The notes below the pieces were generated by a model. It saw nothing but the letters and a program-made list of their open reading frames with translations, was not told where the DNA came from and made no database searches. Made by a program: the position numbers and the translations under genes. Shown in pieces: positions 5,872 to 7,161 of a stretch of DNA of 7,161 nucleotides. Numbering within the stretch: the first letter of the stretch is position 1; every line of letters starts with the position of its first letter. The DNA is from JARDZI01 sp041639705 (GTDB lineage Bacteria; Bacillota; Clostridia; Clostridiales; Caloramatoraceae): the NCBI GenBank assembly GCA_041639705.1, contig JBEQBT010000177.1, positions 1 through 7,161 on the forward strand, in the 5' to 3' direction.

Positions 5872-6140
5872 GACCGTGCTAGATGGGGAGGTAGCGGTGC
5901 CCTGTTGCCTGCAATCCGCTATAGCAGGATTGAATTCCTTGCCTAGGTCCAGTCATGTAGGGTCCGCCCTTGATAAGTGGTGTTGATAATTGGGTCCCAC
6001 GCAACGGAAATTTATGAACCCCGTCAGATCCGGAAGGAAGCAGCGGTAAGTAAACCCTTTCGTGTGCCGTGGGGAAGCCTGGTTGGAGCTAACTACCTTG
6101 GTAACGCCTGGATGACGACATCGAAGTAAGGTGCACGGTC
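5872..6140 (+). ncRNA. ffs: Signal recognition particle RNA, large Bacillus/Clostridium type
   Basis: An RNA of about 269 bases whose ends pair, GACCGTGC (5872-5879) with GCACGGTC (6133-6140). The 5' part has the Alu-domain signature GGTGCCCTGTTGCCTGCA followed by ATCCGCTATAGCAGG, as in B. subtilis scRNA. The S domain contains the universal helix 8 motif: GTCAGATCCGGAAGGAAGC at about 6023-6041 with its GGAA tetraloop, then CAGCGGTAAG. It binds Ffh and targets nascent membrane and secreted proteins to SecYEG; the Alu domain is thought to retard elongation. Exact mature ends are inferred from pairing. It shares the promoter at 5709 with tRNA-Ser, ends at the terminator at 6158 and precedes dnaX, a neighbour order common in Firmicutes. 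Confidence 0.95.
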
Positions 6141-6157
6141 TTACAATTTGAAAATTT

Positions 6158-6182
6158 GGTCTGTTAATCAGACCTTTTTTTT
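6158..6182 (+). terminator. Intrinsic terminator of the tRNA-SRP RNA unit
   Basis: GGTCTG (6158-6163) pairs with CAGACC (6169-6174) around a 5-base loop, followed by eight T (6175-6182). The A/T bases just outside extend the stem. It lies 17 bases after the SRP RNA 3' end and separates it from dnaX. Confidence 0.93.
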
Positions 6183-6250
6183 ATATGTACATATTATTTT
6201 ATTAACTATATTCTGCTGCCTTCATTAAAATGAAAGACCCTGCCTAAGGC

Positions 6251-6326
6251 AGTGTCATCCTGAACCTAGTGAAGGATCCTATTGATTACTTGGGAAAGAT
6301 TCTTCACTAGAGTTCAGAATGACAGT
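6251..6326. repeat. REP/MITE-like palindrome, copy 2
   Basis: A 76-base hairpin whose arms, 6251-6279 and 6297-6326, start with AGTGTCATCCTGAAC and end with GTTCAGAATGACAGT, with a 1-base bulge and few mismatches. The arms match the copy at 5441-5584 in sequence and orientation, but the centre is only about 17 bases. It is preceded by a small palindrome TGCCTAAGGCA (6241-6251). It lies between the SRP RNA terminator and the dnaX promoter. Confidence 0.75.
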
Positions 6327-6393
6327 ATGGGCTCTTTAATAGCAATGACATTCACTGTTGTACAGTTTAGTTTGATTGTTGTATTTTATATAG

Positions 6394-6422
6394 TTGAGGA
6401 ATTCCCGATAGATTATTATAAT
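6394..6422 (+). promoter_or_regulatory. Promoter of dnaX
   Basis: TTGAGG (6394-6399) and a perfect TATAAT (6417-6422) are separated by 17 bases, giving a start near 6429 and a leader of about 46 bases before the dnaX ATG. Confidence 0.7.
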
Positions 6423-6462
6423 AGTATATATAAGCAAAATATATTGAAAAAACATAAGAAGT

Positions 6463-6470
6463 GGAGGTGG
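6463..6470 (+). promoter_or_regulatory. Ribosome binding site of dnaX
   Basis: GGAGGTGG has its GGAGG core 7 bases before the ATG at 6475 and is strongly complementary to the 16S rRNA tail. It selects 6475 over the in-frame ATG at 6484. Confidence 0.88.
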
Positions 6471-6474
6471 GAAA

Positions 6475-7161
6475 ATGTCTTATATGGCTTTGTATAGAGA
6501 GTGGAGACCTAAGGTGTTTGAGGATGTTATAGGTCAGGATCATATTGTTAGAACAATTAAAAATCAGATACTTCAGAACAGAATACCCCATGCCTATCTA
6601 TTTTGTGGTACAAGGGGAACTGGAAAGACATCCACTGCCAAGATACTGTCGAAGGCTGTGAATTGCCTTAACTTAATAGATGGTGATCCCTGCAATGAGT
6701 GTGAGATGTGTAAAGAAATAAACGAAGGAACATTACTAGATGTAATTGAGATAGATGCTGCATCCAATAATAGGGTAGAGAATATAAGAGAATTAATAGA
6801 GGATGTTAAATATCCTCCTCACAGTGCAAGATATAAGGTTTATATAATAGATGAGGTTCATATGCTCTCAACTTCAGCATTTAATGCCCTATTAAAAACC
6901 CTGGAGGAACCTCCAAAATTTGTAATATTCATTCTTGCTACCACTGACCCTCAAAAAGTACCTCCGACTATTCTTTCTAGGTGTCAACGATTTGACTTTA
7001 AAAGAATAAATGCCTTAGAAATAAGTAAAAGACTCAGAAAAATTGTAGATGATAATGGAGTATTTGTTGAGGATAAAACACTTGATACCATATCGAGAAC
7101 ATCAGATGGAGCTATGAGAGATGCACTTTCCATTTTGGACCAAGCGATATCTATGACAAGC
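6475..7161 (+). CDS. dnaX: DNA polymerase III subunit gamma/tau (5' part)
   Basis: The first 229 residues are visible; the window edge cuts the gene. This is the AAA+ ATPase of the clamp loader, which with delta and delta' loads the beta sliding clamp and, as tau, ties the replicative polymerases together. The conserved start MALYREWRPKVFEDVIGQ is followed by Walker A GTRGTGKTS (45-53), a zinc site with C64, C73, C76 and C79, Walker B IIDEVH (124-129), sensor 1 ATTDP (156-160) and the SRC motif with arginine finger R170. The C-terminal tau region and any frameshift site are outside the window. It has its own promoter and follows tRNA-Ser and SRP RNA; in Firmicutes it is usually followed by ebfC (yaaK) and recR, which cannot be checked here. 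Confidence 0.97.
   Translation, partial: MSYMALYREWRPKVFEDVIGQDHIVRTIKNQILQNRIPHAYLFCGTRGTGKTSTAKILSKAVNCLNLIDGDPCNECEMCKEINEGTLLDVIEIDAASNNRVENIRELIEDVKYPPHSARYKVYIIDEVHMLSTSAFNALLKTLEEPPKFVIFILATTDPQKVPPTILSRCQRFDFKRINALEISKRLRKIVDDNGVFVEDKTLDTISRTSDGAMRDALSILDQAISMTS

Noticed and set aside
6282..6497. A 71-codon + strand frame before dnaX
   Set aside because: It starts inside the REP-like palindrome, runs through the dnaX promoter and overlaps the dnaX start in another frame; no RBS.
1..7161. CRISPR arrays, toxin-antitoxin pairs, phage or defence genes
   Set aside because: No regularly spaced repeats and no open frame with features of such genes were found on either strand.

Overview
The window looks like chromosomal DNA from a low-GC, Gram-positive anaerobe of the Clostridia. 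Three things point there: an nfnAB pair (electron-bifurcating transhydrogenase, typical of strict anaerobes), a long Bacillus/Clostridium-type SRP RNA with an Alu domain, and the order tRNA-Ser, SRP RNA, dnaX, all with AT-rich spacers and strong GGAGG-type ribosome binding sites. The species cannot be named from this sequence.

Layout, all genes on the + strand. (1) 1-1825: the 3' end of nfnA and complete nfnB, overlapping by 8 bases, encoding the two flavin/iron-sulfur subunits of NADH-dependent ferredoxin:NADP oxidoreductase. (2) 1826-3097: a probable single-gene mobile element starting directly after the nfnB stop codon. It carries a Y1 (HUH) transposase of the IS200-like/RAYT superfamily and has short inverted repeats at both ends. 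A 15-bp hairpin hides the transposase start codon, and a subterminal hairpin lies near the right end. (3) 3131-5375: a P1B-type ATPase for Zn/Cd/Pb efflux behind a promoter and a near-perfect ArsR/SmtB-type operator; no regulator gene is in the window. (4) 5376-5766: a non-coding spacer with a REP/MITE-like imperfect palindrome, small repeats, and a near-consensus promoter for the RNA genes. (5) 5767-6182: tRNA-Ser(GGA), SRP RNA and a strong intrinsic terminator. (6) 6183-6474: a spacer with a second, shorter copy of the REP-like palindrome and the dnaX promoter. (7) 6475-7161: the 5' part of dnaX, cut by the window edge.

The genes do not form one pathway: they are a redox operon, a metal-resistance gene and a housekeeping RNA/replication cluster, with mobile or repetitive DNA at the joints. 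The observations most worth a second look are the start-codon hairpin of the transposase, whose upstream arm contains its own candidate -10 box (an architecture that would silence read-through transcripts), the orphan metal-sensor operator, and the pair of REP-like palindromes in a window that also encodes a RAYT-like transposase. I did not find a clearly new multi-gene system.
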